This document shows, one piece after another, positions 17,813-27,336 of a stretch of DNA of 64,000 bases. Origin of the DNA: Pseudomonas sp. M30-35. Its GTDB lineage: Bacteria > Pseudomonadota > Gammaproteobacteria > Pseudomonadales > Pseudomonadaceae. The stretch covers positions 2,666,001 through 2,730,000 of the forward strand of contig NZ_CP020892.1 of NCBI RefSeq assembly GCF_002163625.1, in the 5' to 3' direction. Each line of letters starts with the position of its first letter. The stretch's first letter is position 1. The translations under genes were made by a program, and so were the position numbers. Under the pieces are notes generated by a model. The model had not been told where the DNA came from and did no database searches. It was given only the letters and a program-made list of their open reading frames with translations.

Positions 17813-18982
17813 CTAAGCCGCGACACCTGTCTGTGCTACGCGAATCACTTCAGCCAAACGCTGTAAACCTTCACTCAGGCGTTCAGGCGCTACGTGGCTG
17901 AAATTCAAGCGCAAGTGTCCTGGATGCTGGTCAGGATCGATAAAGAACGGTTCACCCGGCATAAATGCAATATTCTGCGCCAACGCTGGCGCCAGCAGTG
18001 TGCGCGTATCCAGCGGCTGTTTGAGCGTTAGCCAGAAGAACAGCCCGCCTTGCGGGATTTCCCAATCGGCCAGATCAGCAAAATGCTCAAGCAACGCAAC
18101 CTGCATGGCATCGCGGCGCAACCGATAGAACTCGCGTAACTGCGCCAGGTGATCACGGTAATGCTGGCTTCCCAGCCATTGCAGCGCCTGCCACTGCCCA
18201 ATCCGATTGGTGTGCAGATCAGCAGACTGTTTAAGCCGCAGCAGATGTGCAAACAGGTCTGGCGTGGCAATCAAATACCCTACACGCAGCCCCGGCAATA
18301 AGGTTTTGGATACGGTTCCGGTGTAGACCCAGCTAGCCTTTTGCAGGCGACTGACGATGGGCGTCGCACTGCCTTGATCAAAGACCAACTCACGATAGGG
18401 CTCATCCTCGATCAGCGTCACGCCAAACTCATCCAGCAAAGCCGCCACAGCATCACGTTTGGCCTCGCTGTAGCGAACGGCTGACGGGTTTTGGAATGTT
18501 GGGATCAAGTAAGCGAATGCGGGTTTATGGGTTTCCAGACGCTGGCGCAGAGCAGCGATTTCTGGCCCATCAGCTTCTTGCGGCACAGCAATGCAATCCG
18601 CGCCGAACAGCTGGAAGGCTTGCAACGCGGCCAAGTAAGTAGGTGCCTCGACCAAAACTTCAGTACCCGGATCAATAAACAGTTTGCTGACCAGATCCAG
18701 GGTTTGCTGCGAGCCACTGACAATCAATACCTGGCTGGCATCGCAAGGCACCCCGATAGCACGGGCTTCTGCGGCAATCACTTCACGTAACGCCGGTTCA
18801 CCTTCACTCATCCCGTATTGCCCGATACTGGTGGGCATCTGCGCCCATTCAACTTTCGGCAGCATTGGCTCTGCAGGTAAACCACCGGCAAACGACATCA
18901 CTTCAGGACGTTGCGCCGCAGATAAAATTTCACGAATCAAAGAGCTTTTCAGGCGGGCAATACGTTCAGAGAAGGCCATCAT
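17813..18982 (-). CDS. PLP-dependent aminotransferase, fold type I
   Basis: 389 residues. FAGGLPAEPMLP at the N-terminus, SGSQQTLDL, PTFQNPSAVRYS, EDEPYRELVF and the lysine motif GTVSKTLLPGLRVGY place it in the 2-aminoadipate/valine-pyruvate-like group related to MocR catalytic domains, here without the GntR DNA-binding domain. It transfers amino groups between amino acids and 2-oxo acids; the exact donor is unknown. It is divergent from a MarR regulator with only 78 bp between starts, so the two may share control. Two adjacent ATGs (18982, 18979) are possible starts. Confidence 0.9.
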   Translation of the reverse strand: MMAFSERIARLKSSLIREILSAAQRPEVMSFAGGLPAEPMLPKVEWAQMPTSIGQYGMSEGEPALREVIAAEARAIGVPCDASQVLIVSGSQQTLDLVSKLFIDPGTEVLVEAPTYLAALQAFQLFGADCIAVPQEADGPEIAALRQRLETHKPAFAYLIPTFQNPSAVRYSEAKRDAVAALLDEFGVTLIEDEPYRELVFDQGSATPIVSRLQKASWVYTGTVSKTLLPGLRVGYLIATPDLFAHLLRLKQSADLHTNRIGQWQALQWLGSQHYRDHLAQLREFYRLRRDAMQVALLEHFADLADWEIPQGGLFFWLTLKQPLDTRTLLAPALAQNIAFMPGEPFFIDPDQHPGHLRLNFSHVAPERLSEGLQRLAEVIRVAQTGVAA

Positions 18983-19060
18983 TTACACCAGGTGATAATT
19001 TGTAGGAAGTAAGTCAAACTTGTTGACCGAAACTACGCTCACCCATACAGATACGTCAAT

Positions 19061-19495
19061 ATGTTTGACCTTAAAAATTTAACCGCTCAGCAATCCGCAA
19101 TGAAAGCTTTCTTCTTTGGCTATCAGGCGTTTACCGCCAAGGCTGATGAAATGCTGGCGCGGCGCGGGTTGTCTCGCGTGCACCATCGCATTCTATTTTT
19201 CATTGCGATGTATCCAGGCTTAAGCATGAAAGAACTGCTCAACTACCTCGGTGTCAGCAAACAAGCGCTGAACATTCCACTGCGGCAGTTAATTGAAATG
19301 CATTTGGTCGAAAGCCAAGCCTCTACAGACGACAAACGCAAACGTCTGCTCGCCTTCACCGCCGAAGGGGCAAAACTGGAACTGGCTCTGCGTCGTGAGC
19401 AAGCGAAGATGCTTCAACGCGCGCTTGATGATACCGGTGAAGCCGCTATGAACGCGTGGATGCAGGTTAATCAGGCATTGGCCAAGCATCGTTAG
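19061..19495 (+). CDS. MarR-family transcriptional regulator
   Basis: 144 residues with a winged-helix domain: FIAMYPGLSMKELLNYLGVSKQALNIPLRQLIEMHLVE forms the helix-turn-helix and recognition helix, and DDKRKRLLAFTAEG the wing. Flanking helices would dimerise. It is divergent from an aminotransferase and upstream of a LysE exporter and a BenE transporter, either of which it may control. Ligand unknown. Confidence 0.9.
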   Translation: MFDLKNLTAQQSAMKAFFFGYQAFTAKADEMLARRGLSRVHHRILFFIAMYPGLSMKELLNYLGVSKQALNIPLRQLIEMHLVESQASTDDKRKRLLAFTAEGAKLELALRREQAKMLQRALDDTGEAAMNAWMQVNQALAKHR

Positions 19496-19654
19496 AACGC
19501 TTTTGATGAGTGTTCGCCGCAACACTGTATCGGCGATTTTTCTACCCTGCTGTACCGCGACGTCAGCAGGCTAAGGTTTTAGGCTTCATTAGTCTTAATG
19601 CACCGCTTCAATCAACTGAGTGCATGGCCTTTTAAAGTTAGAATCGAGTGCCCA

Positions 19655-20266
19655 ATGAACGCCGAATTGTTAGTCGCTTTCATCGCCTTTGCTTTTGTAA
19701 CCTCGGTCACCCCGGGCCCCAACAACATGATGCTGCTCGCCTCCGGCGTTAACTTCGGTATGCGTCGCAGCCTGCCGCACATGCTCGGCATTAGCATTGG
19801 TTTCATGATTTTGGTGATTGCGGTGGGCCTGGGTTTGGGCCAACTATTTGCGCAAGTGCCGATGCTCTATAACGTCCTACGCTATGCGGGCGCGGCTTAC
19901 TTGTTATATCTGGCGTGGAAAATAGCTAACGCCGTGGCGCCCGAAGGCCAGGAGACGAGCGCAAAGCCATTTAGCTTCTTGCAGGCTGCCGCCTTTCAGT
20001 GGATCAACCCCAAGGCCTGGGTAATGGCTATCGGCGCCATCACCACCTATACACCGCATGAAAATTTCACGCTGAACGTGGTGTTGATTGCTGCGCTATT
20101 TGCCCTGGTCAATTGCCCGAGCGTTGGCCTTTGGACCGTGGCCGGTCGCCTATTACGCAACTGGCTGAGCAACCCACGCGTGCTCCGTGGGTTTAATATC
20201 AGCATGGCGCTGTTATTAGCGGCATCGCTTTATCCAATTTTTGCCGACCTCAAAGGAATTCTGTAA
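19655..20266 (+). CDS. LysE family amino-acid exporter
   Basis: 203 residues from ATG 19655 with about six membrane segments and the family signature TSVTPGPNNMMLLASG near residues 14-29. LysE/RhtB proteins export amino acids or derivatives. The stop and the next start overlap (TAATG), so it is coupled to the BenE-type transporter gene. Confidence 0.9.
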   Translation: MNAELLVAFIAFAFVTSVTPGPNNMMLLASGVNFGMRRSLPHMLGISIGFMILVIAVGLGLGQLFAQVPMLYNVLRYAGAAYLLYLAWKIANAVAPEGQETSAKPFSFLQAAAFQWINPKAWVMAIGAITTYTPHENFTLNVVLIAALFALVNCPSVGLWTVAGRLLRNWLSNPRVLRGFNISMALLLAASLYPIFADLKGIL

Positions 20267-21465
20267 TGGCACACGCAAGCCAAGCCCGACTACGCCCGCT
20301 GGCGGACAGTTCGCCATCGGCAATTGTTGCGGGCTTCATTGCCATGCTCACCGGCTACACCTCCTCCCTGGTATTGATGTTCCAAGCAGGTCAGGCTGCG
20401 GGGCTCAGCAATGGTCAGATATCATCATGGATCTGGTCGTTGTCGATTGGCATGGCTGTGTGTTGCATTGGCTTGTCCTTGCGTTATCGCGCCCCCGTTA
20501 TGATCGCCTGGTCGACGCCAGGTGCTGCGCTACTGATCAGCAGCCTCCCCGGCGTGCCATATAGCGAAGCAATTGGCGCCTACATCATCTGCTCAGGCTT
20601 GATTGTAATCTGTGGTTTAACCGGCAGTTTTGACCGGATCATGCGCCGCATACCCGGCTCAATTGCCGCTGCATTGCTGGCTGGCGTGCTCTTCAAAATC
20701 GGCTTAGAAATTTGCGTGGCAGCAGAACAGCAACCTGTCTTGGTGGTATCGATGCTGCTGGCTTATCTATTGGGTAAACGCTTGATGCCGCGCTATGCGG
20801 TGCTGGCTGCGCTCATTGTCGGCTGCGTTTTGGCTGGGGTATTTGGCTTGCTCAATTTCTCTCATTTTGAGCTCAAGCTGGCAACACCGGTATGGACAAC
20901 ACCAAGCTTTTCGATTGCCGCAGCGATTAGTATCGGTATCCCGCTATTCATAGTCGCGATGACCTCGCAGAATCTGCCGGGCATGGCGGTCTTACGTGCC
21001 AATGGCTATGACGTACCGGCCTCCCCGCTGCTCAACGCCACTGGCATCAGCTCAATACTGCTAGCCCCCTTTGGCTCCCATGGTATTCACATGGCAGCCA
21101 TTAGCGCCGCTATCTGCGCGGGGCCCGAAGCCCACGAAGACCCCAAAAAACGTTACACCGCCGCCGTCTGGTGTGGGGTGTTTTACGGTATCGCCGGTAT
21201 TTTTGGTGCGACTTTGGCGGCACTCTTTGCCGCACTGCCCAAAGCATTGATTCTATCGATCGCGGCGCTGGCGCTATTTGCGTCGATCATAGGTGGCCTG
21301 ACCCAAGCCATGAGCGAACCGAAAGAGCGTGAAGCCGCGCTTATAACCTTTCTGGTGACAGCCTCAGGCATGACCTTGTTCACCATTGGCTCGGCATTCT
21401 GGGGGATTGTCGCTGGGCTGCTCACGCTGGGCATTTTAAACTGGGGCAAACAAGCGCAGTCGTGA
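20266..21465 (+). CDS. BenE family benzoate/proton symporter-like transporter
   Basis: 399 residues with about 11-12 membrane helices. FIAMLTGYTSSLVLMFQAGQ at the N-terminus and AWSTPGAALL are typical of BenE. Family members import benzoate with protons, but no aromatic degradation genes lie here. The pairing with LysE suggests another acid or amino-acid derivative is possible. Confidence 0.88.
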   Translation: MAHASQARLRPLADSSPSAIVAGFIAMLTGYTSSLVLMFQAGQAAGLSNGQISSWIWSLSIGMAVCCIGLSLRYRAPVMIAWSTPGAALLISSLPGVPYSEAIGAYIICSGLIVICGLTGSFDRIMRRIPGSIAAALLAGVLFKIGLEICVAAEQQPVLVVSMLLAYLLGKRLMPRYAVLAALIVGCVLAGVFGLLNFSHFELKLATPVWTTPSFSIAAAISIGIPLFIVAMTSQNLPGMAVLRANGYDVPASPLLNATGISSILLAPFGSHGIHMAAISAAICAGPEAHEDPKKRYTAAVWCGVFYGIAGIFGATLAALFAALPKALILSIAALALFASIIGGLTQAMSEPKEREAALITFLVTASGMTLFTIGSAFWGIVAGLLTLGILNWGKQAQS

Positions 21466-21472
21466 CCCAGAT

Positions 21473-21500
21473 GCAGCCTTGCACATCCCGGCAAGGCTGC
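21473..21500. terminator. Perfect hairpin between convergent genes
   Basis: GCAGCCTTGC, loop ACATCCCG, GCAAGGCTGC: a perfect 10-bp stem between the benE-like and mltF-like stops. No T tract follows on either strand. Confidence 0.6.
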
Positions 21501-21504
21501 TGAA

Positions 21505-23022
21505 TCACTCGGTTTTGCGCTGTTCCGCGAGCTTATAGGCAATGTAATACTTGTAGATATTGCCCACGTAATCAACAGTTTCACGCCCGACGATTCGCGC
21601 CGCCGAGTGTTCGACATTACCGAACCAAATGTCCTCATCCAACCCGGACTTCTTCGCCAGACTGCGAAACCGACGCAAATTGGCCGGTCCGGCGTTGTAG
21701 GCAGCAAACGCCAACAGCATCTGGTTAGTCGGCGTAATGCGATCGTCTGTCAGATACGCATCAATCAAACCCCGCAGGTACTTGCTGCCTGCCTCGATGT
21801 TTGCATCTGCACTGCTTTCAATCCCGCTAATCGCTACGCTCGGGTCCTTCGCCGTGCTCGGTAACATTTGCATCACCCCCACAGCTCCATAAGGGCTACG
21901 CGCCTTCTGGTTTAAGCGCGACTCCTGATACCCCAGTGCCATTAGCATCAGGTAATCGAAGCCGTAGGTTTGAGCATGCTTCTGGAACAATCCGACCAAG
22001 ACCTTAAATTTTTTCATTTCGCCAGCGGTTGTCGAACTGACTAACTCAGCGGTGTCCCTGAGTGCAGTATTCCTTAAGTCATTGCCGAATAAGGTGCCCA
22101 ATTTATGTTGCTCGATGAAGCCGTCCAGCACGGCTTTCAACTGCGGACTACCTTTGCGAATCGCCCATGCAAATTCGGAGTCAGCATGCACAACCCAATC
22201 ATCGTGGATCTTGATTTGCGGATACTCAGGCTGCCAGGCCGTAGCAATGTACTGATCAACAACGGTGATATCCAGCAGTCCTGCATTGACCATTTGCAGC
22301 AGATCCTCGACTTCTAGGTTTTCATCCGCCCGTTCAATTTTTATCGGTTTTAAACCACGGTTTTTAAAATCCTTATTGAGCGCAAGCAAGTGTTCAAAGT
22401 AGCTGCTTGACTCACGCACAGTGACGCTCCGGCCCGCCAAGTCATCCAGGGAGTTGATGCCTGTCACCGAGGCAGATGTCACCACTACCTCATTGATATG
22501 CTCGGCAAAGGGCGCGGTAAAATCGACCTGCTTAAGACGCGACTCGGTAATGGTCAGCCCGCCTGCGGCGATGTCACCCACGCCCTCACGCAACTTCGGC
22601 AGTAACTCATTGCGCGCCACAGGAATCATCAGCACCTGCCAGCGAAGCGCTTGGTTGGCAGAGGGATAATGCTGTTTAAGCCACTGACCAAGAGCTTGCC
22701 CCAGTTCATAGCTGATCCCGTGTTGCGTGGCCCGGTCGATGCTGTAAAAAGTTTGGCTGTAGGGCACCAGAATACGAATTAAGCGACGCTCGCGCATCGC
22801 CTTGAAATCGCCGCGCCAAGGTTTCGGCACAGGCAGTACCATTTGATCGAGTTGTTGCTCGTCAATAGCGTCTTCATCAGCAACCTGAGCAGACTTGGCT
22901 GTATTGGCTGTAACCGATGTAACGGCTGAAACGCTGAGAGTGAATTGCCAAACTAGAAGTGCCGTGACGATCAAGCCAAATGCACCCGCGGGTGCAAGCC
23001 ACCGTCGTTTGTTGGGCTGCAT
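21505..23022 (-). CDS. MltF-type membrane-bound lytic transglycosylase
   Basis: 505 residues from ATG 23022. An N-terminal signal/anchor helix (about 7-28) is followed by a periplasmic substrate-binding (SBP_bac_3) domain starting RLIRILVPYSQTFYSID. The C-terminal SLT domain contains LMALGYQESRLNQ (catalytic Glu) and GAVGVMQMLPSTA. MltF enzymes cleave glycan strands of peptidoglycan, and the binding-protein domain is regulatory. A second, diverged member is at 50112-51524. Confidence 0.9.
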   Translation of the reverse strand: MQPNKRRWLAPAGAFGLIVTALLVWQFTLSVSAVTSVTANTAKSAQVADEDAIDEQQLDQMVLPVPKPWRGDFKAMRERRLIRILVPYSQTFYSIDRATQHGISYELGQALGQWLKQHYPSANQALRWQVLMIPVARNELLPKLREGVGDIAAGGLTITESRLKQVDFTAPFAEHINEVVVTSASVTGINSLDDLAGRSVTVRESSSYFEHLLALNKDFKNRGLKPIKIERADENLEVEDLLQMVNAGLLDITVVDQYIATAWQPEYPQIKIHDDWVVHADSEFAWAIRKGSPQLKAVLDGFIEQHKLGTLFGNDLRNTALRDTAELVSSTTAGEMKKFKVLVGLFQKHAQTYGFDYLMLMALGYQESRLNQKARSPYGAVGVMQMLPSTAKDPSVAISGIESSADANIEAGSKYLRGLIDAYLTDDRITPTNQMLLAFAAYNAGPANLRRFRSLAKKSGLDEDIWFGNVEHSAARIVGRETVDYVGNIYKYYIAYKLAEQRKTE

Positions 23023-23133
23023 TATTTTACTTTCCCAAAGACTCACACCTTAATTAAAGCCCACGAAGCACGGCATGGTTGGCTCGATCCTAGTAGTGGT
23101 TGTCGGTCATGGCCAGAACTGTTTAAGCGCGCA

Positions 23134-23161
23134 TAAAAAATGGCGCTCAAAAGCGCCATTT
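23134..23161 (-). terminator. Intrinsic terminator downstream of the SDR gene
   Basis: AAATGGCGCT, loop CAAA, AGCGCCATTT with a run of A on the + strand (T tract on the minus strand). It lies about 33 bp beyond the stop of the SDR at 23194-23955. Confidence 0.85.
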
Positions 23162-23193
23162 GGGCCAGCCTGGTGACAGCGCCTCACTTAGTT

Positions 23194-23955
23194 TCAGATC
23201 GCGGTGGCCCCGCCATCAACCGCCAGCGCATGCCCGGTGGTAAAGCCTGCTTCGTCGCAACATAGATAAAGCACAGCGGCGGCAATTTCCTCAACCTTAC
23301 CGATACGTCCAACGGGGTGCATCGCCGCAGCAAACTCGGCCTTTCTCGGGTCAGCCTCGTAAGCGCGGCGGAACATGTCTGTGTCAATCACAGCTGGGCA
23401 TACGGCGTTAACCCGCACCTTTTTCTTCGCATACTCAATCGCTGCCGACTTAGTAAGGCCGATGACCGCATGCTTAGACGCGCTGTAGATACTCATCTTC
23501 GGCGCCGCACCAAGACCGGCGACCGAGGCAGTGTTAACAATTGCACCCCCGCCTTGCGCCAACAACAAAGGAATTTGGTGTTTCATACACAACCAGACAC
23601 CTTTTACATTGACGCCCATAATCGCGTCGAATTCAGACTCACTGCCGTCGGCAAGTTTGCCTTGCTCGATCTCAATACCAGCATTATTGAATGCGTAATC
23701 CAGACGACCGTAGCACTGGATAATCTGTGCCATCAATGCGCTGACTTCGGCGTCAAGGGTGACGTTGCAGGCAATGAAAACCGCTTCACCGCCCGCCTCA
23801 CGGATCAACCCAACGGTGCCCTCACCGCCTGCCGTATCCACATCAGACACCACAACCTTGAGCCCTTGCTCAGCAAATGCCAGCGCCGTCGCACGTCCAA
23901 TGCCAGCTGCCGCACCCGTAACCAACGCAACCTCACCACTAAAGCTAAAGCCCAT
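23194..23955 (-). CDS. Short-chain dehydrogenase (glucose 1-dehydrogenase-like)
   Basis: 253 residues. Classical SDR features: VTGAAAGIGRATA, NNAGIEIEQG, NTASVAGLGAAP followed by YSASKHAV (catalytic Tyr/Lys), and the C-terminal GHALAVDGGATAI, which indicates a tetrameric enzyme of the FabG-like branch. NAD(P)-dependent oxidation of an unknown alcohol. It stands alone with its own terminator. Confidence 0.92.
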   Translation of the reverse strand: MGFSFSGEVALVTGAAAGIGRATALAFAEQGLKVVVSDVDTAGGEGTVGLIREAGGEAVFIACNVTLDAEVSALMAQIIQCYGRLDYAFNNAGIEIEQGKLADGSESEFDAIMGVNVKGVWLCMKHQIPLLLAQGGGAIVNTASVAGLGAAPKMSIYSASKHAVIGLTKSAAIEYAKKKVRVNAVCPAVIDTDMFRRAYEADPRKAEFAAAMHPVGRIGKVEEIAAAVLYLCCDEAGFTTGHALAVDGGATAI

Positions 23956-24176
23956 CTGTACATTCCTCAGTACTTAAGAATCTTGAGTCTAGTCAGAGGA
24001 GCCGCTTCGCTGGCAGCACTATTACGTTGATCGTAGTGACTCGATTGAAGCTGGTGATTAAACAATGCAACCCATTATCACTTTCATAAATTGGCGCACA
24101 TTCGACTTTCAAGCTTCGGTTGCTCATTGGCAGCTGACACGCTATCACCTATGGTTTCGATCAATGAGTAATTGTC

Positions 24177-25181
24177 ATGACCGTGCAAATCAATCGCCAG
24201 TTTCTTCTGGCTCAGCGCCCAGTCGGCGCACCAACACGCGACACATTCAACTTCGTGGAAAACCCTCTTGCTGAACCAGCGGAAGGTCAGATCGTGGTTA
24301 AAAACGCTTACCTGTCACTCGATCCGGCCATGCGCGGTTGGATGAACGATGCCAAGTCGTACATCCCGCCAGTCGGCTTGGGTGAAGTCATGCGCGCACT
24401 GGGTGTCGGTGAAGTCATTGCCTCGAAAAACCCTAAGTTTGCGGTTGGCGATCACGTCAATGGTGCCCTCGGTGTGCAGGATTACTTCGTCGGCGAGCCA
24501 CGCGGCTTCTATAAAGTTGATCCAAGCCGCGCACCGCTGCCGTTGTACCTTTCGGCACTGGGCATGACGGGTATGACTGCCTACTTCGCCTTACTCGATG
24601 TTGGCGCGCCTAAGGCAGGCGAAACCGTGGTGATATCAGGTGCGGCAGGCGCAGTAGGTAGCGTTGCCGGACAAATCGCCAAAATCAAAGGCTGCCGGGT
24701 CGTGGGTATCGCTGGCGGCGCCAAAAAGTGCAAATTACTGATCGATGAGTTGGGCTTTGACGCCGCAATCGACTACAAAAATGAAGACCTGCTGGCGGCC
24801 CTCAAACGTGAATGCCCGAAAGGCATCGACGTGTTCTTCGACAACGTAGGTGGCGACATTCTCGATACCGTACTGACCCGCATCGCACCGAAAGCACGCA
24901 TCGTTATTTGTGGCGCGATCAGCCAGTACAACAACAAGGAAGCGGTCAAAGGCCCAGCCAACTATCTGTCTTTGCTGGTCAACCGTGCGCGTATGGAAGG
25001 CTTTGTGGTGATGGATTACGCCACCCAGTTTGCCGATGCAGCCAAAGAAATGGGCGGCTGGATGGCCAGCGGCAAGTTGAAGTCAAAAGAAGATATTGTC
25101 GAAGGCCTGGAAACCTTCCCGGAAACCCTGCTCAAGCTATTCAGTGGCGAAAATTTCGGCAAGCTGGTACTTAAAGTCTAA
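24177..25181 (+). CDS. NADP-dependent oxidoreductase (curcumin/alkenal reductase type)
   Basis: 334-residue zinc-free medium-chain reductase. The N-terminus NRQFLLAQRPVGAPT and the SLDPAMRGWM motif are family hallmarks; the cofactor site reads SGAAGAVGSVAGQIAK. The group reduces double bonds of enones and alkenals such as curcumin and leukotriene analogues. A 220-bp leader upstream holds no recognisable gene. Confidence 0.92.
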   Translation: MTVQINRQFLLAQRPVGAPTRDTFNFVENPLAEPAEGQIVVKNAYLSLDPAMRGWMNDAKSYIPPVGLGEVMRALGVGEVIASKNPKFAVGDHVNGALGVQDYFVGEPRGFYKVDPSRAPLPLYLSALGMTGMTAYFALLDVGAPKAGETVVISGAAGAVGSVAGQIAKIKGCRVVGIAGGAKKCKLLIDELGFDAAIDYKNEDLLAALKRECPKGIDVFFDNVGGDILDTVLTRIAPKARIVICGAISQYNNKEAVKGPANYLSLLVNRARMEGFVVMDYATQFADAAKEMGGWMASGKLKSKEDIVEGLETFPETLLKLFSGENFGKLVLKV

Positions 25182-25343
25182 ACATCGTCCACACCGGCGT
25201 AGGGTGCGGCAACGCAAAGTTTGTCCAGCAAAATGCCTGAATAAATGATCAGGCTCTGCGCAGCAGAAAATGCTGGGTAATAATCGTTACCCACCCGACT
25301 GTTTGTGAACAGCACTTCGCTTGCTTCAAACAACGCCCACATA

Positions 25344-25396
25344 AAAAAGTGGCACTGGGTGAACAACCCAAGCGCCGCTTTTTTATTTCTGAAACT
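25344..25396 (+). terminator. Probable terminator after the oxidoreductase gene
   Basis: An imperfect stem (AGTGGC..GGGT with ACCC..GCCGCT) is followed by TTTTTTATTT. It lies between convergent genes and could end the + strand transcript. Confidence 0.5.
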
Positions 25397-25400
25397 GCTT

Positions 25401-26195
25401 TTACTGACGCATACCGCGGCCGCTCACCAATAAGCGCACACACAGCACGTAAAGCACGGCTGTAGCCAGCAACATAAAGGCTACTGCAACGCTGATACGA
25501 ATATCCGAAACGCCAAGAATACCGTAACGAAAGGCGTTGACCATGTGTAGTACCGGGTTAGCCAACGATACCGTCTGCCAGAATGGCGGCAACAGGTTGA
25601 TCGAGTAAAACACCCCGCCCAGATAAGTCAGCGGCGTCAGCACGAACGTCGGAATAATCGAGATATCGTCAAAGTTGCGTGCAAACACTGCGTTGACGAA
25701 ACCACCCAGCGAGAAAATCGTCGCAGTCAGCAGCACCACCAAGACCGTCAGACCCAGGTGATGGACCTGCATGTCGGTGAAAAACAGCGACAGCAGCGTG
25801 ACGATAAAACCCACCGCCAAACCGCGCAGCACGCCACCCGTGACATAGCCGATAAGAATGATATGCGGTGAAACTGGAGATACCATCAGTTCTTCGATCG
25901 AGCGCTGAAATTTGCTGCCGAAAAAACTTGAAACCACATTACCGTAAGAGTTGGTGATCACCGACATCATGATCAGCCCCGGCACGATGTATTGCATGTA
26001 GCTAAAGCCGCCCATGTCACCAATCTGTCGGCCAATCAAATTACCGAAGATGACAAAATACAGCACCATGGTGATAGCAGGTGGCAGCAAGGTTTGTGGC
26101 CAAATACGGGTAAAACGACGGACCTCACGATAAACGATGGTGCGCAACGCTACGATGTTGGCGGCAAACTCTGAATTTAGATGTTCCTTGTTCAT
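25401..26195 (-). CDS. ABC-2 type transport permease
   Basis: 264 residues with six membrane segments and the ABC-2 signature around MLSPVSPH-like VSPVSPHIILIGYVTGGVLRG. It forms an exporter with the ATPase encoded just upstream; the ATG overlaps the ATPase stop (ATGA). The YadH-like N-terminus (TIVYREVRRFTRIWPQTLLPP) fits this pair. Substrate unknown. Confidence 0.92.
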   Translation of the reverse strand: MNKEHLNSEFAANIVALRTIVYREVRRFTRIWPQTLLPPAITMVLYFVIFGNLIGRQIGDMGGFSYMQYIVPGLIMMSVITNSYGNVVSSFFGSKFQRSIEELMVSPVSPHIILIGYVTGGVLRGLAVGFIVTLLSLFFTDMQVHHLGLTVLVVLLTATIFSLGGFVNAVFARNFDDISIIPTFVLTPLTYLGGVFYSINLLPPFWQTVSLANPVLHMVNAFRYGILGVSDIRISVAVAFMLLATAVLYVLCVRLLVSGRGMRQ

Positions 26196-27124
26196 ACCAC
26201 CTCCTTGGCCAGGTTTTTTTCGACCAAGTTGACGAACAATTCCTCAAGTCGGTTGCTTTTATTACGCATGCTGCAGACATCAATACTCTGTTCAGCGAGC
26301 TGACGGAACAACTCGGTAACCCCTTGATTTTTGTCGACCTGCACCTCAAGGGTGTGATGATCGACCAGCTTAACCGGGTAGCCATCAAGTTCGGGCTCAA
26401 CCAGCAGTGATGCTGTAAGGTCGAGCAGAAACGTTTCAACATGCAGGGTTTGCAGCAATTCACGCATGCTGGTGTTTTCGACGATTCGGCCGTGATCGAT
26501 AATGCCGATGTTGCGGCACAACTGCTCAGCCTCTTCCAGGTAATGCGTGGTCAGAATGATGGTAATGCCCTGCTCGTTGAGCTTGGTCAAAAAGCTCCAC
26601 ATCGAGCGACGCAACTCAATATCCACACCCGCGGTGGGTTCATCGAGAATCAACAAGCGAGGCTCATGCACCAACGCGCGCGCGATCATCAGCCTGCGCT
26701 TCATGCCACCGGACAGCTCGCGCGAGGCAACGTCACGTTTCTCCCACAAGCCAAGCTGCTTGAGATAGTGCTCAGCACGTTGCTTGGCAATACGCGCAGG
26801 AATGCCGTAATAACCCGCTTGAGTGACGACAATGTCGAAGACTTTCTCAAACTGGTTGAAGTTGAATTCTTGCGGCACCACACCAATACAACGCTTAAGC
26901 TCAGCAGGATTTTTGTCGAGGTCAAAACCAAACACATTGACCGTACCACTGGATTTATTGACCAGCGTCGAAAGGATGCCAATTGTGGTGGATTTGCCAG
27001 CACCGTTAGGGCCTAGCAAGGCATAAAAGTCGCCTTCAGCTACATCCAGATCAATGCCGTGGAGTGCTTGAAAGCCATTGCCATAGGTTTTTGTAAGCTG
27101 GCGAATGGAAAGAGCGGTAGTCAT
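26192..27124 (-). CDS. ABC transporter ATP-binding protein (ABC-2 exporter)
   Basis: 310 residues from ATG 27124. Walker A GPNGAGKST, Q-loop VPQEFNFN, signature LSGGMKRRL, Walker B LLILDEPT and the switch His in LTTHYLEEAEQ are all present, followed by a C-terminal extension of about 90 residues. YadG-like; it powers the permease at 25401-26195. The frame reaches a start five codons upstream, but MTTALSIRQLTKTYG is the natural N-terminus. Confidence 0.93.
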   Translation of the reverse strand: MTTALSIRQLTKTYGNGFQALHGIDLDVAEGDFYALLGPNGAGKSTTIGILSTLVNKSSGTVNVFGFDLDKNPAELKRCIGVVPQEFNFNQFEKVFDIVVTQAGYYGIPARIAKQRAEHYLKQLGLWEKRDVASRELSGGMKRRLMIARALVHEPRLLILDEPTAGVDIELRRSMWSFLTKLNEQGITIILTTHYLEEAEQLCRNIGIIDHGRIVENTSMRELLQTLHVETFLLDLTASLLVEPELDGYPVKLVDHHTLEVQVDKNQGVTELFRQLAEQSIDVCSMRNKSNRLEELFVNLVEKNLAKEVV

Positions 27125-27336
27125 AAAGAATGCACGCACCTAAAAATAAAAAGTGAATAAACAGATACAAACCAACGCCAAGACGCTGTTGCAGCCAAGT
27201 CTAGCGCTGTACGCCATAATCTTGAGCACAATAGTGAAATTTACAGAAACGATTTGGCGCAGTGACAGCCTATCACTGCGGACGAAAGAAGGAAGGCCCT
27301 GGACCTAATGTTAACTATCACTGCGCTTCATGATGG

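Noticed and set aside
23317..24030. 237-codon + strand frame opposite the SDR gene
   Set aside because: Antisense to a clear SDR with catalytic motifs; composition is typical of a shadow frame.
26441..27016. 191-codon + strand frame opposite the ABC-2 ATPase
   Set aside because: Antisense to Walker A, signature and Walker B coding sequence; a shadow.
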